Positions 34,016 to 42,890 of a DNA stretch of 64,000 nucleotides are shown piece by piece. The position numbers and the translations under genes were made by a program. Source of the DNA: Planctomycetales bacterium (GTDB taxonomy: Bacteria; Planctomycetota; Planctomycetia; Isosphaerales; Isosphaeraceae); assembly GCA_027452145.1 (NCBI GenBank), contig DAIDHB010000439.1, positions 1 to 64,000 of the forward strand, in the 5' to 3' direction. Position 1 is the stretch's first letter, and each line of letters begins with the position of its first letter. The notes under the pieces are model-generated. The model had not been told where the DNA came from and made no database searches. It was given only the letters and a program-made list of their open reading frames with translations.

Positions 34016-34930
34016 TCAGTCCTCGACGGCGTCCTCGTTCCGGTGCGGGTGGATCTCGTTCGTCTCGAGGCGCTCGACGATCTGGGGCGCGTAATCGATC
34101 TCGACGCCGATCCAGTGCCGATGGCGGTCCTCGCAGACGCGGAACGTGGTGCCGCTGCCGCCGAATGGGTCGAGCACCAGGTCGCCGGGCACGGTGGACA
34201 TCTCGATCACGCGGTCGAGGATCTTGGTCGACAGCGCATTGGCCTTGCGCTGCCCCGACTTGAACTTGCGGTGCCGGACCGGCGGGATGTCGGTCCAGAC
34301 GTCCTTGAGCGTGATGCCGTTGGGGTGGAGCGCCCGGCGATGGCCGCCGTAATCCTTCACCTCGCCGCCGCAGTGGCGGCAGGTCTGCACGGGGGTTCGG
34401 ATGCGCCGAAATGTCGACGGCTTTCCCTTCGAATAGTAGAGCAGGCTGTAGTGGCTCGGGTGCAGCCGCCCGGCGATCGGCAGGGATGCGCTCATCTCGA
34501 CGGCGATCCAGTGGCGGAACGTCAGGCCCAGCTCGGTCAGGTGCGAGCCAAGAAGGATGTTCCACCGCGGCAGGTTGTAGACGAAGATCGACCCGCCCGG
34601 CTTCAGCACGCGGACGCACTCGTCCAGCCAGCGGCGGCACCAGGCGAGATAGGCGTCGTCGGAGAGCAGGTCATCGGTGCGGGCGCCGTATTCCTTGCCG
34701 AGGTTGAACGGCGGGTCGGCGAACACGGTGTCGACGCACGAATCGACCAGCCGCGGCAGGACGTTCAGGCAGTCGTCGGCGAACAGGGCGCCCCGCGCGG
34801 TCGCGTGGACCGGCGCGATCCTGGCGCCCGGCTTGAGGTAAGGCGCGATGTCGAATCGCCCCTGGGGCTGGCCGCCATCGGGGGTCGTTCGTCCGTTTTC
34901 TGAGGTCGTCGAAAGGCTCATCCGCGTCAT
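34016..34930 (-). CDS. Orphan DNA adenine-N6/cytosine-N4 methyltransferase, beta class
   Basis: 304 residues from ATG 34930 (ATG 34921 is an alternative). Catalytic motif IV DPPFNL is at 72-77, and the SAM-binding motif DPFGGSGTT follows near residue 258, so the order is IV before I as in the beta class (CcrM/DpnA-like). Between them lies RHWIAVEMSASLPIAGRLHP and an insertion with CRHCGGEVKDYGGHRRALHP that could bind zinc. No restriction endonuclease or specificity gene is adjacent, so a regulatory or housekeeping methylase is more likely than a restriction system. Target base cannot be decided from DPPF alone. Confidence 0.88.
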   Translation of the reverse strand: MTRMSLSTTSENGRTTPDGGQPQGRFDIAPYLKPGARIAPVHATARGALFADDCLNVLPRLVDSCVDTVFADPPFNLGKEYGARTDDLLSDDAYLAWCRRWLDECVRVLKPGGSIFVYNLPRWNILLGSHLTELGLTFRHWIAVEMSASLPIAGRLHPSHYSLLYYSKGKPSTFRRIRTPVQTCRHCGGEVKDYGGHRRALHPNGITLKDVWTDIPPVRHRKFKSGQRKANALSTKILDRVIEMSTVPGDLVLDPFGGSGTTFRVCEDRHRHWIGVEIDYAPQIVERLETNEIHPHRNEDAVED

Positions 34931-35180
34931 TCTATCCGATCTACTGGGCTCGTCGACGGCGTGGCAAATCCGGCCGATGAGCATCATGCCGGCGACGCGG
35001 GGCGACGGCAAGCGGTGTCGTGTGGAATCAAGGGCAGGCTGGCCTGATGACACGTCGCGGGCCGGCCGTCCTCTCGAAGGCGGGGCCTGCGATGTGTAGG
35101 ATGAAGGATCGCGGCGTACCGGGTCCAGGGCTCGACCGGGCCGAACGCACGAGAGCCTGAGGATTTGCGAAAGGTGATCC

Positions 35181-35669
35181 ATGGCCGACACGGCGACCCT
35201 GTGGGACGGGCAACCGGCGGCCCGATGGATCGAGCGGCTTGACGACCCGGACGGGCACGTCCGCTGGCAGGCCGTCGATGCGCTGCGCCACATCGCCGAG
35301 CCGGCGCTGGCGGTTCCGCTGTTCGTCGGGATCCTGCGGCGCGGCGACGATGGCGGCTGGCGCGCCCGGGCCCTGGCTGCTCATGCGCTTTATGACATGG
35401 CCTTCGAGGCGGAATGCCGGCCGCTGCTGCGCCCGGCGGTCGGAGCGCTGGCCGAGGCGCTCGACGACCCGTGCCTCGACGTGGCCCATCAGGCGGCGTG
35501 GATCCTCGAGCTGCTCGGTCCGGCCGCGGCCGCCGCCGGGCCGGCCCTCCGCCGGGCGATCGATCGGGGCGATGAGGAGTTATCGGCCGCGGCGCGCGGC
35601 GCGCTCGCGGCCATCGAGGGCGGGGATGAACGCCGGGCGGGTATCGACGGCCTGTTGCCGAAGGACTGA
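35181..35669 (+). CDS. Short HEAT-repeat protein
   Basis: 162 residues, AAGGTGA upstream of the ATG. After an N-terminal WIERLDDPDGHVRWQAVDAL motif, three to four HEAT/PBS-type helical repeats follow (GGWRARALAAHALYDMAFEA, LDVAHQAAWILELLG, ALRRAIDRGDEELSAAARGA). No signal peptide, so a cytoplasmic protein-binding solenoid is likely. Partner unknown. It lies 84 bases before a small membrane protein gene on the same strand. Confidence 0.75.
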   Translation: MADTATLWDGQPAARWIERLDDPDGHVRWQAVDALRHIAEPALAVPLFVGILRRGDDGGWRARALAAHALYDMAFEAECRPLLRPAVGALAEALDDPCLDVAHQAAWILELLGPAAAAAGPALRRAIDRGDEELSAAARGALAAIEGGDERRAGIDGLLPKD

Positions 35670-35752
35670 TTGGGATACCCGGGTCGGCCGGGATGGGTCG
35701 TCATCGCGGCATCCGGGCGGGTTCGACACATCCCGCGACCGAGGGCGAGATC

Positions 35753-36166
35753 ATGCTGGAGTCCGTCGCGTCCCGGGTGGTTCGCGGGCTGGCCTATCGG
35801 ACGTACTGGGTCGTTGTCTATCTGGCGTATCTTTCGCTGGCCCTGGTCGCGTGCATCGCGCTCCTCGGAGCCCTTGCCGCATTCCTCGACCCGGGCGCGC
35901 TGAGATCCGGCCCGGCGCGGCTGCACGTCGCCGTCCGGGAGCGGGTCATGATGGCGGTCACGTGCGCAGCGTTCGGGCTGCTCGCGGCGTTCGGTGCCCG
36001 GAAGCTACGGGATTATCACGGGCGGATCAATCCTCTGTATCCGGAGATGCAGGTCGATTTCCGCCCCGCCCGGCCCGCGGCGGGCACGCGCCGGCCGGAC
36101 GACTGGTCGAACGGGCCCGAGGGTTCGATGCTGATGTATGACCGGGAGCTTGACGAGGGCATCTGA
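35753..36166 (+). CDS. Small membrane protein of unknown function
   Basis: 137 residues from ATG 35753 with GAGGGCGAG upstream. Two membrane helices are visible: residues 19-47 (YWVVVYLAYLSLALVACIAL) and about 65-85 (MMAVTCAAFGLLAAFGARKL). The C-terminal tail is soluble and Pro/Arg-rich (FRPARPAAGTRRPDDW). No family recognised. It converges on the zinc-ribbon protein gene. Confidence 0.65.
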   Translation: MLESVASRVVRGLAYRTYWVVVYLAYLSLALVACIALLGALAAFLDPGALRSGPARLHVAVRERVMMAVTCAAFGLLAAFGARKLRDYHGRINPLYPEMQVDFRPARPAAGTRRPDDWSNGPEGSMLMYDRELDEGI

Positions 36167-36179
36167 TCGCGGGCGGAGT

Positions 36180-36512
36180 CTACTCAGATCCCGCCGGCCG
36201 GTCGATCCAGCGCTGATAGCACGCGACGCACAGGTGGAACACCTCGCGGCGGTAGACCTCGTCGCGGGCCTCGTCGGCCTCGGTGGAACCCAGGCGCCGG
36301 ATCAGCCGGCGGATCTCCGATCCCACGTCGAGGGAAAGGTCGGACTCGGTGTAGACCGGCGGATAGGGATCGGCCACCGCCAGGATCGAGATGACATATA
36401 GCTCGCCCCGGCCGGGCTGGAGGACTCGCCCGCAGCGCCGGCAATGGCACGGCGAGTGGACGAGGCGCTCGCCACTCGGGTCTTCCTGGGGATGAGGATG
36501 CTCGATCGTCAT
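36180..36512 (-). CDS. Small zinc-ribbon protein of unknown function
   Basis: 110 residues from ATG 36512 (GAGAAA upstream); longer frames have no ribosome-binding site. Cysteines are arranged as PCHCRRCGRVLQ near residue 22 and LCVACYQRW near residue 95, a likely pair of metal-binding knuckles. The middle (GELYVISILAVADPYPP) is hydrophobic but too short and charged nearby for a membrane helix. Probably cytoplasmic; function not assignable. Confidence 0.65.
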   Translation of the reverse strand: MTIEHPHPQEDPSGERLVHSPCHCRRCGRVLQPGRGELYVISILAVADPYPPVYTESDLSLDVGSEIRRLIRRLGSTEADEARDEVYRREVFHLCVACYQRWIDRPAGSE

Positions 36513-36922
36513 GACGTTTCTCGGTGCGGGGAACCCGATCCAGCCGACCTCAGGATAGCCGCCCGCCGATGAGGCGGACAGGAGCCGCCGATCGCCGTCT
36601 TGACCGGAAGCTCGTGGGCGGCGAGAGTTGAGTGGCGAGCGGCGAGCGAGAATGGCACGGCGAACGCCTCGGCGAGCCGGCATTCGAGGATGCCGACGCA
36701 CCATCCCGGCTCGGCAGGAGCCTCGCCCTCCCGACGATCCGGCTCGACGGGCGCGCCCGAATTGTGTCGGGATGCCGCACCGGACCGTGCCCCGTGCTTG
36801 CACCCTCCCGCCTCGCCGCGACTCCACACGCATCGAATCCCGCCCGCCGCGCGACGCCCCGCCCGGGGCGCGCTATAATTCCACTGTTGAACTATTTGAC
36901 TTTCGAACCCCTCGGGCTTACC
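36513..36922. other. 410-bp intergenic region before the MarR gene
   Basis: No supported gene. Long open frames run across it in several frames without coding character. A TATAAT at 36874-36879 lies about 45 bases before the MarR start, followed by GTTGAACTATTTGAC, where the repeated TTGA could be part of a MarR-type operator. The rest is unremarkable GC-rich sequence. Confidence 0.6.
36874..36879 (+). promoter_or_regulatory. TATAAT -10 box of the MarR-SDR-AKR cluster
   Basis: A perfect TATAAT precedes the MarR gene by 44 bases in an otherwise GC-rich region. A -35 box is not evident (the upstream GCCCCGCCCGGGGC palindrome occupies that position). Confidence 0.5.
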
Positions 36923-37378
36923 ATGTCGTCGAGCAGCGAGAAGAAGTGCGGGCCGGACACCTGCGGCATGCTGGCCGACCTGTGGCGGCTGATGCAGTCG
37001 GTCAAGGATGATGCGGAGCCCGAGCTCGAGGCCCTGGGGTTGTCGTCCAAGGCGTTCTTCCTGCTGCAAGCGGTCGAGGACAATCCGTTCCCGGCCGAGC
37101 TGGCGCGGCGGATGCATCTGCCGCCGCCCACGGTGACCTATCTGGTCAAGCAACTGGAGGGCCTGGGTTTCGTGGAGCGGCGGGCGGAGCCCGGCGACCT
37201 GCGGAAGTTTCGGCTGGTGGCGACCGAGGAAGGCAGGTCGGCGCTGGCGCGGGGGCGGATGGCGCTGAGCGCCGCGCTGGGCCAGCGGCTCGGGCGGCTC
37301 GCCGGGCGGGACGCAACCGCATTCGGGCGGATCGTCAGGCGCCTGGCCGGCCCGCATGACGAGGGCGGCCGGCGGTAG
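36923..37378 (+). CDS. MarR-family transcriptional regulator
   Basis: 151 residues from ATG 36923. Winged-helix fold of MarR type: LEALGLSSKAFFLLQAVEDN, recognition segment FPAELARRMHLPPPTVTYLV, then KQLEGLGFVERRAEPGDLRK and FRLVATEEGRSAL for the wing. Two cysteines near the N-terminus (KKCGPDTCGM) could serve as a redox or metal sensor; this is inference. MarR proteins usually repress adjacent genes and release DNA on binding small molecules or on oxidation. The next two genes encode oxidoreductases on the same strand, plausible targets. Confidence 0.88.
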   Translation: MSSSSEKKCGPDTCGMLADLWRLMQSVKDDAEPELEALGLSSKAFFLLQAVEDNPFPAELARRMHLPPPTVTYLVKQLEGLGFVERRAEPGDLRKFRLVATEEGRSALARGRMALSAALGQRLGRLAGRDATAFGRIVRRLAGPHDEGGRR

Positions 37379-37500
37379 GGGCTGGTGCGTCGTCGGGGTT
37401 GATTTCGTCGTCTGGTCGACCGGTTCGCCCGGGATCGCCGCGCTGCGCTCTATCGCGGGGCGACCGGGGCCGGAGATTCCACGTACCGAAGGAGCGATCG

Positions 37501-38286
37501 ATGGAACTGAAGGGGAAGGTCGCGGTTGTGACGGGGGCGTCGCGGGGGATCGGCCGGGCGATCGCGCGCCGGCTGGCTCGCGAGGGCGCGCTTGTGTGCG
37601 TCAACTATCGCAACGACGGCGAGGCGGCGAATTCGGCGGCCGCCGAGATCGCCGCGGCCGGCGGCGAGGCATTCGCCCTCCAGGCCGACGTCAGCTCGGT
37701 TGCCGAGATCGAGCGGTTCTTCGAGTCGCTCGACGCCGTGCTGACGAGGCGCCGGGGCGACCGGGCGTTCGACATCCTGGTGAACAACGCCGGGATCTCG
37801 GGCCACGGCACGATCGCCACGGCAACGGAGGAGACGTTCGACCGGGTGTTCGCCACCAACGTCAAGGGGCCGTTCTTCACCACCCAGCACGCCCTGCCAC
37901 GGCTGCGCGACGGCGGGCGGATCATCAACGTCTCGTCGAACCTGTCGCGGCGGCCGCTGCCGCACGCACCGGCGTACTGCATGACCAAGGCGGCGATCAA
38001 TAATTTCACCGAGAGCCTGGCGGCCGACCTGGGGCGCAGGGGGATCACGGTGAATACCCTGTCGCCCGGGCTCACGGCCACGGACATGAACGCCCGGCTG
38101 CGCGAGGACCCGCGGATGACGCAGTTGTTCTCGTCGCTCACCGCGCTGGGGCGAGTCGGCACGGTCGACGAGGTCGCCGAGGCGGCCGTTTTGCTCGCCT
38201 CGCCCCGTGCAAGCTGGGTAACGGGCCAGTACTTCGAGGCCAGCGGCGGGCTCGGGCTCGTCCTTCCGGGATTCGGGGTGAATTGA
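37501..38286 (+). CDS. Short-chain dehydrogenase/reductase
   Basis: 261 residues; AAGGAG lies upstream of ATG 37501. A classical SDR: cofactor motif TGASRGIG (11-18), NNAG (95-98), catalytic Ser in INVSSN (145/146), Y159 and K163 in YCMTK, and the GRVGTVDEVAEAAVLLAS tail with a terminal GG motif. Residue R37 after the second strand (NYRND) suggests NADP preference. Substrate unknown; many relatives are 3-oxoacyl-ACP or sugar/quinone reductases. It lies between a MarR regulator and an aldo/keto reductase, consistent with a redox or xenobiotic response unit. Confidence 0.9.
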   Translation: MELKGKVAVVTGASRGIGRAIARRLAREGALVCVNYRNDGEAANSAAAEIAAAGGEAFALQADVSSVAEIERFFESLDAVLTRRRGDRAFDILVNNAGISGHGTIATATEETFDRVFATNVKGPFFTTQHALPRLRDGGRIINVSSNLSRRPLPHAPAYCMTKAAINNFTESLAADLGRRGITVNTLSPGLTATDMNARLREDPRMTQLFSSLTALGRVGTVDEVAEAAVLLASPRASWVTGQYFEASGGLGLVLPGFGVN

Positions 38287-38339
38287 CAGTCCGGGATTGG
38301 AGATCGGCCCGTTCCATCAACAAGCGGAGGGACGTACGA

Positions 38340-39377
38340 ATGATGCGATACCGATTGCTCGGCCGGTCGGGGCTGCGGGTCTCTGAACTCTGCCTGGGGA
38401 CCATGACGTTCGGCGAGGACTGGGGCTGGGGCTCGTCGCGGGACGAGAGCCGCAAGGTCCTCGACGCGTTCCTCGAGGCCGGCGGCAACTTCATCGACAC
38501 GGCGAATGTTTATACCAATGGCACCAGCGAGAGCCTGCTCGGCGAGTTCCTCCAGGGAAGGCGCGACTCGGTCGTCCTGGCGACCAAGTACACCAACGCG
38601 ATGCCCGGCACGGATCCCAACGCCGGGGGCAACCAGCGGAAGAACATGCTGCGGTCGGTCGAGGCCAGCCTCAAGCGGCTGAAGACCGACTACATCGACC
38701 TGTACTGGCTGCACATCTGGGACAGGTTGACGCCGCTGGACGAGGTGATGCGGGCCTTCGACGACCTGGTGCGCCAGGGGAAGATCCTGCACGCCGGCGT
38801 CTCGGACATGGCCGCCTGGGCGGTCGCCCGGGCGAACACGATCGCCGAGCTGCGCGGCTGGTCGCCGTTCATCGCGCTTCAGATCGAGTACAGCCTGGTC
38901 GAGCGTACGGTCGAGCGCGAGCTGGTGCCGATGGCCGAGGAACTGGGGATCGGCATCACGGCCTGGTCGCCGCTGGGCGGCGGCATCCTCACGGGCAAAT
39001 ATGCCGAGGGCAAGGCACGCGACGACGACCGGCTGAATACCGAGATGATGAAGCGCTTCGGCACCGGCCGGAAGGACCCCACCTGCATCGTGGCCGAGGT
39101 CGCCGAAATCGCCCGCGAGGTCGGGCGCTCGCCCGCGCAGGTCGCCCTGGCCTGGCTACGCCAGCGGCCCGTCCCGGTGATCCCGATCGTCGGCGCACGG
39201 CGGCTCGAGCAGTTCCGCGACAACCTCGCGTGCCTCGACCTGACCCTCGACGCCGACCAGCTCTGGCGGCTCGACGATGTCAGCCGCGTCGAGCTGGGAT
39301 TCCCGCACGACTTCTACGACCGCGAGATGGTGCGGGCCCTGGTCTCGGGCGGGTTGTGGGAGAGGATCGAGGGGTAG
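38340..39377 (+). CDS. Aldo/keto reductase
   Basis: 345 residues from ATG 38340 (GGAGGG 9 bases upstream). TIM-barrel AKR with tetrad D53, Y58, K83 and H125 all present (DTANVY, ATKY, WLHIW). The NADPH-binding C-terminal segment reads VPVIPIVGARRLEQFRDNLA. It reduces carbonyl compounds with NADPH; close relatives act on aldehydes or sugars. It starts 53 bases after the SDR gene and probably shares its transcript. Its stop codon is followed within a few bases by three 7-mers of TCAGTGG type. Confidence 0.92.
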   Translation: MMRYRLLGRSGLRVSELCLGTMTFGEDWGWGSSRDESRKVLDAFLEAGGNFIDTANVYTNGTSESLLGEFLQGRRDSVVLATKYTNAMPGTDPNAGGNQRKNMLRSVEASLKRLKTDYIDLYWLHIWDRLTPLDEVMRAFDDLVRQGKILHAGVSDMAAWAVARANTIAELRGWSPFIALQIEYSLVERTVERELVPMAEELGIGITAWSPLGGGILTGKYAEGKARDDDRLNTEMMKRFGTGRKDPTCIVAEVAEIAREVGRSPAQVALAWLRQRPVPVIPIVGARRLEQFRDNLACLDLTLDADQLWRLDDVSRVELGFPHDFYDREMVRALVSGGLWERIEG

Positions 39378-39380
39378 AGA

Positions 39381-39401
39381 TCAGTGGTCAGTGGTCAGTT
39401 C
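39381..39401. repeat. Three heptad repeats after the aldo/keto reductase stop codon
   Basis: TCAGTGG, TCAGTGG, TCAGTTC occupy 39381-39401, starting 3 bases after the TAG stop. In the remaining gap up to 39578 a GGGTGAAA/TTTCACCC inverted pair (39482-39489, 39557-39564) may serve as a terminator of the opposing gene. Confidence 0.75.
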
Positions 39402-39578
39402 GTATGCTTGCCGCAGGGCCACTTCACGGCGGAGGGTGGACATCGCCCACCGGCCGAGGCGAGGCGAGGCAACGGCAGCGCGGGTGAAATCCAATGACTT
39501 CCCGGGCGGGAAACCGGGGTGAATTCCACGCGATTCCGGCGCGGGAAATCGGCGGGTTTCACCCACCCCACGAAAAAC

Positions 39579-42500
39579 TCAGTGCTTGATCACGGCCTCG
39601 TCGTAATTGAGCAGCGCCTGCGCCAGCACGGTCATCGCGGCGTGCTCGGCCGGGTCGATCGTCGGGTCGCGCGGGGCATCGCCGACGGCCAGGAGCTTCG
39701 TCGCATCCGAGCGGCCCGAGCGGAACTCATCGAGCTGGTCGCGATGGAGGGTTTCGAGCGTGGTGACCTCGCGCGCTCGCGGGCGGCGGCCGGTCGTGGC
39801 GCGGAAGAGGAAGGTCACGCGGTCGTCGAGCGTCGAGCCTCCCTCGCGGAACGCCCGCGCGGCGAGCGCGCGGGCGGCCTCGACGTATTGCGGGTCGTTC
39901 AGCAGCACGAGGGCCTGGAGCGGCGTGGCGGTCGCCTGCCGCTTGACGGCGCAGACCTCGCGGGTCGTCGCGTCGAAGGTCAGCATGGCCGGCGGCGGCG
40001 AGGTGCGCTTCCAGTACGTGTAAAGACTGCGGCGGTGGCTTCCGGGCCCGACGTCGCGCTGATACGCCGTGCCCGACTTCTCCTCCCACAGCCCGGCCGG
40101 CTGATACGGCTTCACCGGCGGGCCGCCGATGGTGTCGACCAGCAGGCCGCCGGTTGCCAGCGCGCCGTCACGGAGCATCTCGGCGGATAGCCGCACCCGT
40201 GGGCCGCGGGCCAGCAGGGCATTCTCGGGATCATTCGCGAGCAGCTCGGGGGCTGCGTCCGAGCTCTGCCGGTACGTTGACGACGTGACGATCAACCGCA
40301 CCAGGCGCTTGACGTCCCAGCCGTCGTCGACAAATGTCCGCGCCAGCCAGTCGAGCAGCTCCGGATGACTCGGGAGCTGGCCCTGGCTGCCGAAGTCCTC
40401 GGGCGTGGCGACGATCCCCCGGCCGAAGAGCGCCTGCCACCAGCGATTCACGGCGACGCGCGCCGTCAGCGGGTGGCCCGGGTCCGTGAGCCAGCGCGCC
40501 AGGCCCAGCCGGTTGCGCGGCCAGCCGGCGGCGAAGGCCGGCAGGGCCGCCGGCGTGCCCGGGGCGACTCGTTCGCCGGGCGCGTCATACGCGCCTCGCT
40601 TCAGGAGAAACGTCGGCCGCGGCCGGGCCATCTCGCGCATCACCATGATCTCGGGGACCGGGTCGACCAGCGCGTTCTGTGCCTTGCGAAGCGCCGTCAC
40701 CTTCGCCAGGTCGTTGCGGTACGACGGATCGACATTCGCCAGGTAGTAGGCGAATAGCTCGTCGCGCTGCTGGCGGCTCAGGCGGCCCGGGTCGAGGGCC
40801 AGGGCGTCGGACAGCGCGCGGCCATCGAAGATCTGCGCCACCTCGATCGGCGCGAGCGCCCGGTCAAACACCTTCAGCTCGTCCACCAGGCCGTTCCTGA
40901 ACCCGCGGTCGCGGAACCGCTGGCCGACCGTGAGCGAATCATTGCCGCCGCCCGTGATGTTCTTCGTGAGCCGGTCGCGCACGACCTCGCAATCGGCCCG
41001 GCGGCCGTCGACGTAAAGTGCCAGGCCCGAGGCGCGGCTCGAGCCGTCGTACGCGATCGCGACGTGGGTCCACCGCCCGATCGCCAGCGGCTCGCGCGCC
41101 CGGATGCCGATCGCGTTGCCGGGCCAGAAGTGGATCAGGCCGACGCTCAGCTTGCCGTCCTCGATCAGAAGCTGATAGCCGCGGCTGCCGGCGTCGGTCC
41201 AGGCCATCGAGCGGTGCAGGATCACCGCGCGGTCCTTGTGGTCGGGCGTGTTGAGCCAGAGCGCGATCGAGAACGGGTCGGAGCGGTCGAAGTTGCCCAG
41301 CGGGAGCGTCACGTTGTTCTCGCCCGACAGCCGGAGCCCGCGGCCCACCCTGCCGGCGACGACCTCGGGATTCTCGGTCGTCTGGCCGGGCTTCTTCGCG
41401 TCGGCGCGGTTGGCGACCTTGCCGCCATCGATCGCGTCGAGCGGGTAGTCGCCGATCCGGCCGGTGAAGAGCGGTTGGCGGGATCTTGCGCCGGATGTCA
41501 GCCATTTCTCGAAATCCGCCCGCCGTGATTCGGCCTGGCGAGGCAGGGCGGCCTCGGCGTTGCGGACGGCTTCGCCTGCGTCGGCGATGGAGCGTTCGCG
41601 ATCGGGTGTCGTGAGGAGCAGCGTCGGCGTCGGCGTGGCGTCGGTGAAGTGCGAGTACAGCCCGGCCTCGTCGATGCTGGCGAAGAACGCCGAGAGGCTG
41701 TAGTACTCCTTCTGGCTGATCGGGTCGTATTTGTGGCTGTGGCAGCGGGCGCATTCGAGCGTGAGGCCCAGGAATGCCGTGGCGAAGGTGCTGGTCCGGT
41801 CGTTGACGTACTCGACGCGGAATTCCTCGTCGATGCTGCCCCCCTCGTTGGTCTGGCGATGATGGCGGTTGAAGGCCGTGGCGAGGACCTGGTCGCGGGT
41901 CGGGCGCGGCAGCAGGTCGCCGGCGATTTGCCAGGTGACGAAGCGGTCGTAGGGGAGATTCGCGTTGAACGCGCGGACGACCCAGTCGCGCCAGGGCCAG
42001 GTGTCGCGGTAGCGATCGGCCTGGTAGCCGTAGGTGTCGGCATAGCGCGCCAGGTCGAGCCAGTCGACGGCCATCCGCTCGCCGAACCGGGGAGAGTTGA
42101 GCAAACGGTCGACCAGCCGCTCGTAGGCATCGGGGCGTGGGTCGGCGAGGAACGCGTCGACCTCGGCAATTGTCGGCGGCAACCCGGTCAGGTCAAACGT
42201 CACGCGGCGGATCAATCGCTCGCGGTCGGCCTCGGGCGCGGGCGAGCGGCCCTCGGCCTCGAGCCTCGCGAGGACGAATCGGTCGATCGCGTTTCGCGGC
42301 CAATCGGCGTGCTTCACCGCGGGCACCGGCGCGGCGGCCGGCGGGCGGAACGACCAGTGCGGCTGCCACTCGGCGCCCTGGGCGACCCAGCGCTTCAGGA
42401 TGTCGATCTCCGCCGCGGTGAGGGTCCGCCCGAGCGACTTCGGCGGCATGCGCTCGGATTCGTCGGCCGATGTGATCCGCGCGACCAGCTCGCTCTCGTC

Positions 42501-42764
42501 CGGCTTGCCGGGCACAATCGCGCGGAGGCCGGATTCGCTCTCGCCGAAGGCGCCTTCCTTCGTGTCGAGCCGCAGCCCGGCCTTGCGCTCGCGGGCATCG
42601 GGCCCGTGGCAGCGGAAGCACTTGTCCGAGAGGATCGGCCGGACCTCGAAATTGAAGTCGACCGGGTGCGATCGATCGGGCTCGCCGGCCGAAATCGCGG
42701 GCGTGAGGAGCATCGCGGCGAGCAGGGCGGCGGCCGTCGCGAGGCGCGGGGTTTGCAGTGGCAT
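39579..42764 (-). CDS. DUF1549/DUF1553 cytochrome-type protein with LamG domain
   Basis: 1061 residues from ATG 42764 (GGAGAG upstream). A signal peptide (1-26) is followed by a PSCyt1-type c-heme site CFRCHG near residue 48, DUF1549 (about 130-340, including LDLARYADTYGYQADRYRDT and a second CARCHSHKYDP site), a LamG/concanavalin-like domain (about 460-640; NNVTLPLGNFDRSDPFSIAL), and DUF1553 (about 690-1000; RLGLARWLTDPGHPLTARV). Such proteins are abundant in planctomycetes and are thought to be periplasmic redox or polysaccharide-associated proteins; the reaction is unproven. The usual DUF1501 partner is not adjacent. Confidence 0.93.
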   Translation of the reverse strand: MPLQTPRLATAAALLAAMLLTPAISAGEPDRSHPVDFNFEVRPILSDKCFRCHGPDARERKAGLRLDTKEGAFGESESGLRAIVPGKPDESELVARITSADESERMPPKSLGRTLTAAEIDILKRWVAQGAEWQPHWSFRPPAAAPVPAVKHADWPRNAIDRFVLARLEAEGRSPAPEADRERLIRRVTFDLTGLPPTIAEVDAFLADPRPDAYERLVDRLLNSPRFGERMAVDWLDLARYADTYGYQADRYRDTWPWRDWVVRAFNANLPYDRFVTWQIAGDLLPRPTRDQVLATAFNRHHRQTNEGGSIDEEFRVEYVNDRTSTFATAFLGLTLECARCHSHKYDPISQKEYYSLSAFFASIDEAGLYSHFTDATPTPTLLLTTPDRERSIADAGEAVRNAEAALPRQAESRRADFEKWLTSGARSRQPLFTGRIGDYPLDAIDGGKVANRADAKKPGQTTENPEVVAGRVGRGLRLSGENNVTLPLGNFDRSDPFSIALWLNTPDHKDRAVILHRSMAWTDAGSRGYQLLIEDGKLSVGLIHFWPGNAIGIRAREPLAIGRWTHVAIAYDGSSRASGLALYVDGRRADCEVVRDRLTKNITGGGNDSLTVGQRFRDRGFRNGLVDELKVFDRALAPIEVAQIFDGRALSDALALDPGRLSRQQRDELFAYYLANVDPSYRNDLAKVTALRKAQNALVDPVPEIMVMREMARPRPTFLLKRGAYDAPGERVAPGTPAALPAFAAGWPRNRLGLARWLTDPGHPLTARVAVNRWWQALFGRGIVATPEDFGSQGQLPSHPELLDWLARTFVDDGWDVKRLVRLIVTSSTYRQSSDAAPELLANDPENALLARGPRVRLSAEMLRDGALATGGLLVDTIGGPPVKPYQPAGLWEEKSGTAYQRDVGPGSHRRSLYTYWKRTSPPPAMLTFDATTREVCAVKRQATATPLQALVLLNDPQYVEAARALAARAFREGGSTLDDRVTFLFRATTGRRPRAREVTTLETLHRDQLDEFRSGRSDATKLLAVGDAPRDPTIDPAEHAAMTVLAQALLNYDEAVIKH

Positions 42765-42831
42765 CCGGTTCTCTCCGGGGGGCGGGTCTTCCTTCCGGGC
42801 GGGCGGGATTGCGGCTCGGCTTGCCCCACCG

Positions 42832-42839
42832 ATTATACT
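42832..42839. promoter_or_regulatory. Overlapping divergent -10 boxes between cytochrome-type and phosphoesterase genes
   Basis: GATTATACTG reads TATACT on the plus strand (52 bases before the phosphoesterase start) and TATAAT on the minus strand (68 bases before the DUF1549 gene start). One site may serve both directions; -35 boxes are unclear. Confidence 0.4.
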
Positions 42840-42890
42840 GCAACGTCGGGTTCCGGGGACAGGCGACCGGGGACGGAGGATCGACCGCGC

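Noticed and set aside
34016-34930. Restriction-modification system
   Set aside because: Only the methyltransferase is present; neighbours are small membrane and HEAT proteins, with no endonuclease candidate.
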